DNA from: Desulfobacterales bacterium
Lineage (GTDB): Bacteria > Desulfobacterota > Desulfobacteria > Desulfobacterales > JAEINQ01
Reading direction: 5' to 3'
Length of the DNA: 64,000 bases
Assembly (NCBI GenBank): GCA_016342285.1
Contig: JAEINQ010000018.1
Coordinates: 1 to 64,000 of the forward strand
The position numbers and the translations under genes were made by a program. Shown here in pieces: positions 53,474-62,017 of the stretch. How positions within the stretch are numbered: the stretch's first letter is position 1; the number at the start of each line of letters is the position of its first letter. The notes below the pieces were generated by a model. It saw nothing but the letters and a program-made list of their open reading frames with translations, searched no databases and was not told the DNA's origin.

Positions 53474-54520
53474 TTACTTCATGGCCGCCTTGACCTTGGC
53501 CGCCACCTCTGGGCTGACCCAGCCGGTCCACAGGGACTCGTAGGTCTTTAAAAACCACATGGCGCCGTCCTTGGGTTTGCCGTCGGTGTCCCGCATCTGG
53601 GCCAGGAACTTGTTGTTGAGATCCAGGGTGGTTTCGTAGTTTTTCAAAAACGCCACCACGTCCGGTGCCCATTCGGGCAGTTTTTTATGGACGATGATGT
53701 CGCATTTCACCGCCGGGTAACCGCAGGCTGCCGTGGACTTGAAGATCTTCTCGTCGTAGGCCGGCTCTTCGAGCTGGGTCATATCCAGTTTGCCCAGAAC
53801 CCAGGTGGGTGCCCAGTAGTATCCGATCCAGGACTTGCCACGTTTGTAGGCGGCCTCCATGGACGCGGCCAGGGCCGCACCGGAGCCGGGCTCCATGATG
53901 TTGTAGAACTTGTTCACGCCGTAGGCCTTGAATTTTTTGTCGTTGATTATCTTGCAGGACCAGCCGGGAATGCAACTGTAAAAGATGCCCTTTTTGGGGT
54001 CTTCGGGGTCCTTGAACAGTTCCCAGTACTTGCCCATGTCGGCGACCGATTTCAGGCCGGGGGCGGTGGCTTTGATGCCCCGCTTGGCATCGCCCTTGAT
54101 CATGTAGGTGGGCACGTACCAGCCCTGGACGCTGTTGGGGAAATTGGCGCCAAGGAAGACAAAGCCTTCGTTGGTGTTGGCGTCCTGTCCCTTTTTGAAC
54201 CCGTCATCGTAGAGCTCCTGCCAGTTTTCGGTCCAGGTCTCCATGTTGACGTTGGGGGCTTCGCCGCCTTTGGCTTGGATCAGGGCGGTGTTGAGCAGGA
54301 TGGTCTCGCCGGCCACGTATTGGACCGGGTAGCCGAGGCCGTGTTCGATGATGAACCCGGCGACCCGGTTATGGACCTGAACGCTGTCCCATCCGAAGTC
54401 GGCAAAAATAATGGGCTTTTTCTCAGCCAACGCGGTCCCCCCGGTCAGGGCGACCACGAGCAGAACGGCTGCCGCCAAGGCAGTAATGCTGAACAGTCTT
54501 TTTCGGGCGCTTTGTCTCAT
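53474..54520 (-). CDS. proX: Glycine betaine-type substrate-binding protein
   Basis: A 348-residue exported protein: signal peptide about residues 1-32 (ITALAAAVLLVVALTGGTAL), then the OpuAC/ProX fold with KPIIFADFGWDSVQVHNRVA and WIGYYWAPTWVLGKLDMTQL. The Trp-rich segments would form the aromatic cage for a quaternary ammonium ligand. It is placed between proV and proW rather than last. Confidence 0.92.
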   Translation of the reverse strand: MRQSARKRLFSITALAAAVLLVVALTGGTALAEKKPIIFADFGWDSVQVHNRVAGFIIEHGLGYPVQYVAGETILLNTALIQAKGGEAPNVNMETWTENWQELYDDGFKKGQDANTNEGFVFLGANFPNSVQGWYVPTYMIKGDAKRGIKATAPGLKSVADMGKYWELFKDPEDPKKGIFYSCIPGWSCKIINDKKFKAYGVNKFYNIMEPGSGAALAASMEAAYKRGKSWIGYYWAPTWVLGKLDMTQLEEPAYDEKIFKSTAACGYPAVKCDIIVHKKLPEWAPDVVAFLKNYETTLDLNNKFLAQMRDTDGKPKDGAMWFLKTYESLWTGWVSPEVAAKVKAAMK

Positions 54521-54637
54521 CTCATCCTCCTGTGTTGAAGTACCTCATTCGAGTTAACGGCAAGGTGCGGGCCGCCGTGAAAAATGAATCCTTATATCTT
54601 TGCCGGAGCCCGCCCCGGAACCGCGGGTCAGGCAACG

Positions 54638-55870
54638 TTATTCTGTAAAAGGGGTGAAGGGCACCACATTGACTGTGTTTTCCCCGGCCTGGGTCCCTTC
54701 GGCCAAACCGGCCAGCAGGGATCCCCGGACCACGACCCCCATCATCTTCCCGTCCTCATTGACCACCACCACCGGGTAATTGCGTTCGGCCAGCAGGGGA
54801 AACAGGTCGATGGCAGGGGTCTCGGGAAGGACCCGGTAGATGTTGGTATCGATAATGTTTTCCAGGGTCTTTTCGCCCCGTCTTGCCGCCTCTGACGCAG
54901 CCTCGGCGGTCACCAGGCCGATCACCTGCTTATCCTTGCGGACGAAAATGGTGGAGATGCCGGCCTTTTTCATTTTTCGAAGGGCCGCCTTGGGGCCGTC
55001 GGTCGTGAAGTAAGCGAGGGTTTCCGTCTTTTTCATCACCGATTCGGCGCTGATGACCTTGCTCATGTCCACATCTTCGACAAATTTGGCCACATAGTCG
55101 TTGGCCGGGTTGGTCAGGATCTCTTCGGCTGTCCCCTGCTGGACGATTTCGCCGTCCTTCATCAATATGATGCGGTCTCCAAGCTTAATGGCCTCATCCA
55201 GGTCGTGGCTGATGAAAACGATGGTCTTTTTCACCTTATCCTGAAGGTCGAGCAGTTCGTCCTGCATGTCGCGGCGGATGAGAGGATCCAGGGCGCTGAA
55301 AGCCTCGTCCATGAGCATGATGTCCGCATCCAAGGCAAGTGCCCGGGCCAGCCCTACCCGCTGCTGCATACCGCCGCTGAGCTGGTCCGGGTAGGAGGCC
55401 TCCCACCCCTTCAAGCCCACCTGTTCCAGTGCCAGCATGCTGGTATCGAGGCGTGTGGTCTTATCCACGCCTTGAATTTCAAGGCCGTATTCCACATTCT
55501 TCAGAACCGTCCGGTGGGGAAAGAGGGCGAAATTCTGAAAAACCATGCCGAAATGCTTCTGTCGAAATTTTCTCAATTCCTTTTTGCTCAGGCCGGTAAC
55601 GTCTTCTCCGTTGACCATCACCCGCCCGGCAGTGGGTTCGATGAGCCGGTTGATGCATCGCACCAGGGTTGACTTGCCGCTGCCCGATAGCCCCATCACC
55701 ACGAGAATTTCCCCCTCGCGGACCGTAAAGGAAACATTGGAGACCCCGACGCTATGGCGGGTCTTGGCCATGATCTCTTCCTTGCCGAGGCCCTCTTTGA
55801 CCATTTTTAACACCTTGTCGGGATGGGACCCGAAAATCTTGTACAGGTCCTCGATAACGATCTTATCCAT
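54638..55870 (-). CDS. proV: Glycine betaine/proline ABC transporter ATPase with CBS domains
   Basis: A 410-residue ATPase with Walker A MGLSGSGKSTLVRCINR, signature LSGGMQQRVGLARALA, Walker B ADIMLMDEAFSALDP, and two C-terminal CBS domains (after SAESVMKKTETLAYF) that sense ionic strength in related transporters. It overlaps the upstream marR-type gene by 8 bp. Drives osmoprotectant import. Confidence 0.95.
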   Translation of the reverse strand: MDKIVIEDLYKIFGSHPDKVLKMVKEGLGKEEIMAKTRHSVGVSNVSFTVREGEILVVMGLSGSGKSTLVRCINRLIEPTAGRVMVNGEDVTGLSKKELRKFRQKHFGMVFQNFALFPHRTVLKNVEYGLEIQGVDKTTRLDTSMLALEQVGLKGWEASYPDQLSGGMQQRVGLARALALDADIMLMDEAFSALDPLIRRDMQDELLDLQDKVKKTIVFISHDLDEAIKLGDRIILMKDGEIVQQGTAEEILTNPANDYVAKFVEDVDMSKVISAESVMKKTETLAYFTTDGPKAALRKMKKAGISTIFVRKDKQVIGLVTAEAASEAARRGEKTLENIIDTNIYRVLPETPAIDLFPLLAERNYPVVVVNEDGKMMGVVVRGSLLAGLAEGTQAGENTVNVVPFTPFTE

Positions 55871-56489
55871 GCTTTATCCTTTTGTTGGGTCCCACGGCGG
55901 ATTGCCGGGACCCGGATGGAATCGATGGCAACCGGCCTTGGGAACCCTTCTCAGTTCTGTCGCCGCCGGTCGTTGTTTCGCCAGGTTCGTCGATGGGGCC
56001 TGTTGTCAGAAACGGCGCCGCCTGGAGCCGGCCTGCGTCCATCATGGCCACCAGCCGCTGGAGAGCGCTCAGGATCATCGCCTGTTCCCAGTCCTGCAAC
56101 TGGTTGAAGTGTTCCACGAAATGCTCTTGCATGGGCGGCGGGGCGTCTTTCAACAGCCGGTCTCCAGCCTCGGTGGTTTTGACCAAAACCTGACGGCGGT
56201 CCATATCGCTTCGCTGCCGGGCCACCAGGCGGCGCTTTTCCAGTCTTTCCAGTACACCGGTGACCGTGGCCTGGCTAAGGCTGCACGCCTTGGCGATCTT
56301 TCCGATCGGCGCTTCGCCGGCTTTGGCGATTTCCTGGAGAACAACGAGCTGCGGTCCAGTCAGGCCGTATTGCTTGACCAGAAACCGTGAGTGAAGGTCG
56401 ATGGACTGAATGATCTTTCGCAGGGAAACCAGAACTAATTGGCAGAGGGCTGGCGATACCGGCTCACTGTGATCGGGGGTCTTGTTCAT
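55863..56489 (-). CDS. MarR-family regulator of the pro operon
   Basis: A 208-residue protein with a MarR winged helix at about residues 30-150: LTGPQLVVLQEIAKAGEAPI, SLSQATVTGVLERLEKRRLV and RSDMDRRQVLVKTTEAGDRL. A Pro/Gly-rich, probably disordered tail of ~50 residues follows. As first gene of an osmoprotectant uptake operon it resembles EctR/BetI-type osmotic regulators in role, though MarR-type in fold. The promoter holds an inverted repeat at 56531. Confidence 0.88.
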   Translation of the reverse strand: MNKTPDHSEPVSPALCQLVLVSLRKIIQSIDLHSRFLVKQYGLTGPQLVVLQEIAKAGEAPIGKIAKACSLSQATVTGVLERLEKRRLVARQRSDMDRRQVLVKTTEAGDRLLKDAPPPMQEHFVEHFNQLQDWEQAMILSALQRLVAMMDAGRLQAAPFLTTGPIDEPGETTTGGDRTEKGSQGRLPSIPSGSRQSAVGPNKRIKHG

Positions 56490-56938
56490 AATATCGATTA
56501 CGACACAAAATATATATTGCGGATAAATATTTCCGATCCAAATCGGAATTTAACGCATTAATTCTTACGACACGAATAAGTATTTTTGGCAATGCGATTC
56601 AATAACTAAGTTATCATACTGTTTTATTAAGAATAATGACGCATCCTGATGACTTGGGAAGGTTTTATATTAGTTTGATTACTAAATAATGTCAAGTGAG
56701 AATACCCGGGTGTACTCTCAAAATTATATTTACAATACAAGCGAAAATTTCAGGCGAAAGGAAGATAAGAAGAAAGTCAGAATGGTAGAATTCGTATCTA
56801 CCCGAAGAATGGCACCGTCGCCGGGGCTCGGTCACCGTTAAGGCCCCAAACCCATCGTTTCAAGTGAGCCTCCACCCGCAGGGCGGGTGGCCTCAGCCAG
56901 GCCCTCCAGAGGAGGGCTTAATATCCAATATCCAATGT
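56490..56938. other. Promoter region of the pro operon and repeat tail
   Basis: AT-rich up to about 56720, with the inverted repeat at 56531-56548. A CCACCCGC/GCGGGTGG hairpin lies at about 56873-56891. No gene. Confidence 0.5.
56531..56548. promoter_or_regulatory. Inverted repeat, candidate MarR operator
   Basis: TTCCGAT-CCAA-ATCGGAA, a perfect 7-bp inverted repeat 42 bp upstream of the regulator's ATG; a typical MarR operator size. Confidence 0.6.
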
Positions 56939-57166
56939 TCAATTCTCACGGTTTTTTATTTTTTCCAACTCCCTGGCTTTATAGACGTCGATCTGGTGTT
57001 TGATTTCCGTGATGGTCGTTTGCTTGAAAGAATCGAGGGCGGATCGCGATTTGTCGTCGATCAGGGCGATTGCGGCACCCACCACCAGGGCGATCAGGCA
57101 CATGATGGCAAAGAGTTTCAAATCATCTTTGGTAATCTTGAATCGACTGTGACTGCGACTGGACAT
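56939..57166 (-). CDS. Small single-pass membrane protein
   Basis: A 75-residue protein with a strong AAGGAG site. A basic cytoplasmic start (SSRSHSRFKITKDDLK), one membrane helix (LFAIMCLIALVVGAAIALI) and a charged helical tail (ITEIKHQIDVYKARELEKIK). No family recognised. Confidence 0.65.
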   Translation of the reverse strand: MSSRSHSRFKITKDDLKLFAIMCLIALVVGAAIALIDDKSRSALDSFKQTTITEIKHQIDVYKARELEKIKNREN

Positions 57167-57451
57167 GGGCGCTCCTTATAATCATTGCAGTTCAGGCATC
57201 AAAGCGTCACTCCATTGGATCCACAGGCAGGTGACCTCTGCCGGTGAGATCTCGCATCCTTCACCGATCTCAAATGCGTTTTTTTTCAATCTGCCACATG
57301 ATCATCGTGTTGGCAACCGTCTGACAGCCACCATGTCCACTAATTTTCACTTGAATTCTAATCGGTTTGACCTTAGATTGGTTTCTATTCATAAATAGAT
57401 AGGCATTCCCTTAACCCCATTCGACACCCTCATGGCAAGGGACTTCTAACC

Positions 57452-57721
57452 ATGGAATTTCTGACGGAAACCGAACTCAGCGTCCCCTTGATCCAGATTG
57501 TTCTTCTCCTAGGCCTGAGCACCATGGCCATGCTCTTTGGCAGAACCAAACTTGCCTTGCTGGTCAATTACCTTTTCACCCTTTACTGGGGTTATTTTCT
57601 CAACCGCGATCTCATGCTGGAGACATTTCAAAACGCTGAGCATTATGCGCTGGCCTATTTCGGCGTCGGCATCGTCATCGCCCTTTTGGCCATGGTCGCA
57701 TTCATTCGCGCCGAGAACTGA
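57452..57721 (+). CDS. Small multi-pass membrane protein
   Basis: An 89-residue hydrophobic protein with three probable membrane helices (LIQIVLLLGLSTMAML, LVNYLFTLYWGYF, AYFGVGIVIALLAMVAFI). It lies 147 bp upstream of an uncharacterised gene on the same strand. No known family. Confidence 0.6.
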   Translation: MEFLTETELSVPLIQIVLLLGLSTMAMLFGRTKLALLVNYLFTLYWGYFLNRDLMLETFQNAEHYALAYFGVGIVIALLAMVAFIRAEN

Positions 57722-57868
57722 ACGCACCGGAGCGTGAAACCGGTGTTGAGGTGAAACAAACACCGGAAAAAAACCGGGCCGGTTGCGACAGACACAGGTT
57801 CTTCGGCAATTGGGGACCAATCCAGCCACCAGCGAAAAACCGGTTCACACATGGGAGGGAGAGAGACC

Positions 57869-58312
57869 ATGAAAGACTCGGACAAGACGGTTATCATGAA
57901 TACGGTTAAGCTCAACATCGTTCAGGGAACCATTTGCGGCATTTCCCAAAACGCTTTTTCCGAGATGGAACCCGCCCTCAAGTCATTATTTCAAAACGTC
58001 TGGTGGGATCAGGACCGGTTGCATATCAACAACTTCGGCCATGACCAGTATTTCGGCACCTTCGACGAACTTGAAGCGGTCTTTGGAAAACTCGCCAATG
58101 CCATGGTGGGTAGCAAATACGGCAAGCTCGGTTTTATCGGCCTGATTGGAAAGCGGGAAATTCTTGCCGTTATATTTTTCGGCCAGGGCAAATGGGAACT
58201 CAAGGAGTTCACCCGCCCTGAGGCGCCCGAGTGGTACAAAAGCGAAGACTGGTACCAGATGGAAAAGTTCAAGGAAGACATGGAGTGGGACGAACTTTTT
58301 AAAAGGGATTGA
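57869..58312 (+). CDS. Cytoplasmic protein of unknown function
   Basis: From the ATG at 57869 (GGGAGAGAGA site) the protein has 147 residues. No signal peptide or membrane helix. It contains conserved-looking Trp/Phe-rich segments (SLFQNVWWDQDRLHINNFGH, WELKEFTRPEAPEWYKSEDW). I do not recognise a family. A terminator follows 54 bp after the stop. Confidence 0.65.
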   Translation: MKDSDKTVIMNTVKLNIVQGTICGISQNAFSEMEPALKSLFQNVWWDQDRLHINNFGHDQYFGTFDELEAVFGKLANAMVGSKYGKLGFIGLIGKREILAVIFFGQGKWELKEFTRPEAPEWYKSEDWYQMEKFKEDMEWDELFKRD

Positions 58313-58366
58313 TTCTTTATAGCATTTCTTTCAAAACTTGAAACGCTCAGTGTAGGAAAAAAAGAA

Positions 58367-58397
58367 GGCCGGGAATCATCTCCCGGCCATCCTCTTT
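58367..58397 (+). terminator. Terminator after the 57869 gene
   Basis: GGCCGGGA pairs with TCCCGGCC across a 6-nt loop, followed by CTCTTTTC. Confidence 0.75.
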
Positions 58398-58417
58398 TCT
58401 GGTATCAATGCGTTTGC

Positions 58418-58464
58418 CAGGCTGTTGAAAAACGGTTGCGCTCATGACGTTTTCCAACACCCTG
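58418..58464. repeat. R4 MITE-like element, 47-bp deleted copy
   Basis: Both 17-bp termini of the 140-bp copy at 27329 are kept, but 93 bp of the interior are gone. CAGGCTGTTGAAAAACG and CGTTTTCCAACACCCTG remain. Confidence 0.85.
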
Positions 58465-58486
58465 TTACCGCAGGACCTCTCCCCGG

Positions 58487-58696
58487 TCAGGCCTCATACT
58501 TGAACGACACTGCCACCCGTGCCCGATAGGAGACAACCTTTCCGTTTTCCACGGTCATGTCGAGTTTGGTGATCTCCGCAACCCTCAAATCGCGAAGGCT
58601 TTGGCTGGCCTTGGCCACGGCATTGGCTGCCGCCTTCTCCCATGTTTCAGTGCTCGTTCCCACCAGTTCGATGATTTTGTACACGCTCTCCGCCAT
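58487..58696 (-). CDS. Dodecin
   Basis: A 69-residue dodecin from the ATG at 58696 (GGAGG site): VYKIIELVGTSTETWEKAAA, AVAKASQSLRDLRVAEITKL and the terminal strand YRARVAVSFKYEA. Dodecins form 12-mer shells that bind flavin or CoA. An upstream ATG adds 11 residues. Confidence 0.93.
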   Translation of the reverse strand: MAESVYKIIELVGTSTETWEKAAANAVAKASQSLRDLRVAEITKLDMTVENGKVVSYRARVAVSFKYEA

Positions 58697-59419
58697 AATT
58701 GCCTCCTTCCGCTTCTGGTTGGTTTCCATCCATAAATGGCCTTTTTGCCCAATGTCGGCGTCAATCGGCGCCCATCCATGTAATAAGCATTTCGTGGACG
58801 GACGCTCTTTCTACCGTGCATTAAGGCCGAACCGCCCGGCAGAACATTGGAAACAAGACTTCTGACCGAAAGGGCCAGGTCTTCAAGACGTGATGATTCG
58901 AGATGCGGTGTCGAAGGAGAGCAGCAGAGCAACAGAGCAACAGCGTCAGCGCAGCGAATAAATTGAAATGAGGCCAGCGGTTGAAAAATTCGGGGTTGAA
59001 TGTCATGGAAAATCGGCGCTCCGACCCCGTAATGTAATCGATATTAGACTATTTCAGCCTGAGTGTCAAAGGTCTTGGGCTGCCGGTCGACCGGGAACTC
59101 GGGAAAGTTGGATTTAGTACACATATTCATGAGTACGATACCGTATTTTATTTGAATCACCACAGAGGCACCGAGTTCACAGAGGATTTCTTTTTATTGA
59201 TTGCCGGGAGACGGCGGCAATCCATAAGTGCTCAGCCACTTCGTGGCGCAGACCTGCCCCCCCTTAGTGACGATGTTTTATCCAATCGCCGTCTCCCGAT
59301 TGGATAAAAATGAATGACCTCCTCGGCGTTCTCCGCGTCTCGAATGAGCGAAGCGAACGGGTGGTGAAGAATTGATTGTACGCATGGTAATACGTTTCAG
59401 TATTTGTGAATCGAAGCAC
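58697..59419. other. Gap with composite element F
   Basis: No supported gene in 720 bp. The second half is composite copy F (59157-59367). The first half contains no clear signal. Confidence 0.5.
59157..59367. repeat. Composite two-hairpin element, copy F
   Basis: Left arm 59157-59188; hairpin 59195-59227, GATTGCC / GGCAATC with loop GGGAGACGGC; hairpin 59276-59309, TTTTATCCAATC / GATTGGATAAAA with loop GCCGTCTCCC (12 perfect pairs). The right arm is diverged (59311-59367). Both stems differ completely from copies B-D while loops are the same. Confidence 0.92.
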
Positions 59420-60100
59420 TTAGCCGTTGAGGGTATCGACCAGCCGCCGGTGATCCTCTTTGGAGAGCTGAATGAACTTAACCCCCATGCCGTCGGGCAT
59501 TTTGACCGGATCTGCACTGCCGGTGCGGTTCCATACGACCTCACAGCCAATTTTCATGGGTGGTTCCATGCCGGCCCACTGCAGGTTGAGAAAAAAGCGC
59601 TCCCCCTTGGGCAGGCCCTTGGAGGTATTGATGAAAATGCCGCCGCCATTGAGATCCGCCGAGCAGGCTTTGATCAGCCCCTCGCGGGTTTTGAAGGAGA
59701 GGTTCAGCACCTTGTGGACCCGAACGTCCTTTCGTCGGCTTTTTCGTTCGACGGCCAGCGCGCTGGCCCTCTTGAGCCGAACAACCAGGCTCTTGATGAT
59801 GGTCTGAAACCCCTCGGACAGCTTGTTGAACTCCCGGTCCATCTGGTTGCGGTCGAAAATGCCCACATGGGTTTCCCCCACGGCGCGGGCTCGGGCCGTT
59901 CTCGGCATGCCTGATATGAAAGCCATCTCTCCAAAGATGTCTCCCGGTTTGACCGTGTCGACCGGCACCTGTTCACCCCGAACATTTTTAGAAAGTTCAA
60001 CGGCCCCGGAGTCCACGATGTAGATCCAGTCGCCGTGGCTCCCTTCTTCAAAAATAATTTGGCCGTCCAGATAGGTCTCTTCGGATGATAATTCAAACAT
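59420..60100 (-). CDS. Cyclic-nucleotide-binding plus PilZ-domain protein
   Basis: A 226-residue protein. Residues 1-110 are a cNMP-binding (CRP-type) domain, with the phosphate-cassette-like VKPGDIFGEMAFISGMPRTA. Residues 120-226 are a PilZ-like domain (RRKDVRVHKVLNLSF, then CSADLNGGGIFINTSKGLPK). PilZ domains bind cyclic-di-GMP. It could join cyclic nucleotide and c-di-GMP signals; the classical RxxxR motif is only partly recognisable (RKSRRKDVR). Confidence 0.85.
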   Translation of the reverse strand: MFELSSEETYLDGQIIFEEGSHGDWIYIVDSGAVELSKNVRGEQVPVDTVKPGDIFGEMAFISGMPRTARARAVGETHVGIFDRNQMDREFNKLSEGFQTIIKSLVVRLKRASALAVERKSRRKDVRVHKVLNLSFKTREGLIKACSADLNGGGIFINTSKGLPKGERFFLNLQWAGMEPPMKIGCEVVWNRTGSADPVKMPDGMGVKFIQLSKEDHRRLVDTLNG

Positions 60101-60752
60101 GGTGTCTCCATTGGCGCCCGCCGAATTAACCGGGCATAAAAGGGGATCATAACGGGATCCATTGACAAACGGCTTACGCCGGACTCAACCAATTTAAAGT
60201 ATTCATAAAATAATTGTCAAGGCGAATAGTAAAGCTGAGTTGAGCGATTGTTGAGGTTGCCGCAGAACCAAGGAAGATGTTTTTCCGCTATAGTCCTTAT
60301 GCGGGAAGGCATCTGACGCCGTAGCCGTGGTAAGATCGACAATCCCGACCTGTCGGGTCGAAGCTGAAAGCGAAGCTTGAAGGGTTTTCAATTTCGGAAG
60401 GTAAAGTAAGATATTTATCCTTTATATTAATCGGTTATACTCTTTTCCGAAATTGGAAACGCTCAATTTGGGGAAAAGCATCCTGACCCAGAGGTGCTTT
60501 GCCCCTGAAATGGGCTGGGTTACCGACCCCATATCAGTGTGAGGTGACTAAAGTGAGTCCCGCCAAGGCGGGACTCACTCCAAACTTTAGTTCACTTTAG
60601 TCACTGGCAACATAGGTGTCTCAGCATCGCCAATGGACGCTGACCACGCCCACAGGTCGTGAATTCCTGCTGCGTATTGAAGACGATACCGGCATGGGCT
60701 ATAACACAGCAATCGTGACATCCCGTTACCACCGATCCTGTTGGAGGAAAAG
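60101..60752. other. Gap with repeats R3 and a palindromic hairpin
   Basis: Holds R3 copy 2 (60237-60410), a 'GAAATTGGAAACGCTCAATTTGG' type word (about 60444), and a hairpin GAGTCCCGCC / GGCGGGACTC (60556-60580) flanked by CTTTAGT words. No gene. Confidence 0.6.
60237..60410. repeat. Dispersed repeat family R3, copy 2
   Basis: Inverted relative to 6395-6535, with an additional ~35 bp insertion near GACCTGTCGGGTCGAAGCTG. Begins GTTGAGCGATTGTTGAGG and ends AAGGGTTTTCAATTTCGG. Confidence 0.75.
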
Positions 60753-61850
60753 ATGACACCAGGGCATGAGGACGAAACAGCCGCATTTACCACAAAAATG
60801 ATCGACATTCTCAACAAGGGAGCCTTGAACCTGGCCGTGGGAATCGGGTACCACAGCGGCCTGTTTGAAGCCATGGACACCCTCCGTGAACCGGCCACCG
60901 CCACGGCCATCGCCGAGCACGCCGGCCTGTCCGCCCGCTACGTCCGCGAATGGCTGGGCATCGTCGGGGCCGGGGGGATTGTCGAAGTCAGCCGGGGCCC
61001 AGGGGGCAAGATCCGCTACCGTCTTCCACCGGCCCATGGGGCGGTGCTTACCCGTCGCGCCGGAAGTGCCAACCTGGGGGTATACACCCAGGAGATTCCC
61101 ATACTCACCGAATGCGCCCTGGCTCCGGTTCTCGATGGCTTTAAAACCGGCCAGGGCGTCCCCTACACCCGTTATCCCGGATTCCAGGCATTCATGGGCG
61201 AACTGGCCGATGCCAAGCACCAGCGGCTTCTGGTCGACGATTTTCTGCCAGCCGTCGATGGCGGTCGGCTCCTGGTCCGACTGCACGAAGGCATTGGCGT
61301 CTGTGACCTGGGGTGCGGTCAGGGACTGGCGGCCGTCCTCATGGCCAGGGCCTTTCCCCAAAGCCGATTCATCGGCATCGACATCAGCAAGGAGGCCATA
61401 TCCCGGGCCCGCCAGACAGCAACCGAACAGGGGCTGACCAACGTCTCGTTCCGGGTGGCCGATGCCGCATCTCCGGACCAGACATCGGAGCTTTCCGGTC
61501 GCATGGACTATGTCACGGCCTTTGATGCCATTCACGATCAGCAAGACCCCCAAGGCGCCCTGGCCGCCGTGTGCCGCATGCTGGCCGAAGGCGGCCTCTT
61601 TTCCATGGTGGACATCGCGGCCCACAGCGACCCCATAAAGAACCTGGATCACCCCATGGCCGCATTTTTATACACCGTGAGTCTGATGCACTGTATGCCG
61701 GTGGGCCTGACCAACGGTGGGGCCGGGCTGGGAATGATGTGGGGGAAGGAGCGGGCCGAAGCCATGCTGCGCCAGGCCGGTTTTTCGCAGGTCGATGTCC
61801 TTGACATCCCGAACGATTCCTTCAACTTTCACTTTCAGTGCCGGAAGTAG
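60753..61850 (+). CDS. SAM-dependent methyltransferase with winged-helix start
   Basis: From the ATG at 60753 (GGAGGAAAAG) the protein has 365 residues. An N-terminal winged helix (AIAEHAGLSARYVREWLGIV) precedes a class I methyltransferase domain: motif I VCDLGCGQGLAAVLMARAFP, then RFIGIDISKEAISRARQTA. The architecture resembles the S-adenosylmethionine-dependent methyltransferases of the Rv2258c type of unknown substrate. It stands alone. Confidence 0.85.
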   Translation: MTPGHEDETAAFTTKMIDILNKGALNLAVGIGYHSGLFEAMDTLREPATATAIAEHAGLSARYVREWLGIVGAGGIVEVSRGPGGKIRYRLPPAHGAVLTRRAGSANLGVYTQEIPILTECALAPVLDGFKTGQGVPYTRYPGFQAFMGELADAKHQRLLVDDFLPAVDGGRLLVRLHEGIGVCDLGCGQGLAAVLMARAFPQSRFIGIDISKEAISRARQTATEQGLTNVSFRVADAASPDQTSELSGRMDYVTAFDAIHDQQDPQGALAAVCRMLAEGGLFSMVDIAAHSDPIKNLDHPMAAFLYTVSLMHCMPVGLTNGGAGLGMMWGKERAEAMLRQAGFSQVDVLDIPNDSFNFHFQCRK

Positions 61851-61929
61851 AGCGGATTGGCGGATGGATCGGAGGAAAGGATTCCAGGGGTCAAGGGTCC
61901 GGGAGGAACCGGATCGGGCCATGGGCACT

Positions 61930-62012
61930 GCTGTAAAATCGGCGCATCAATCCCTTGAATCCTCGACCCCTTGAACCCTTGAACCCTCGAACCCTCGAAC
62001 CCTCGGCCCCTT
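61930..62012. repeat. 8-nt (C)TTGAACC/TCGAACC tandem words
   Basis: TTGAACCC and TCGAACCC units repeat at 8-nt spacing (about 61971-62005), with related words before. A simple repeat after the methyltransferase gene and before the htpX stop. Confidence 0.8.
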
Positions 62013-62017
62013 AAGAT

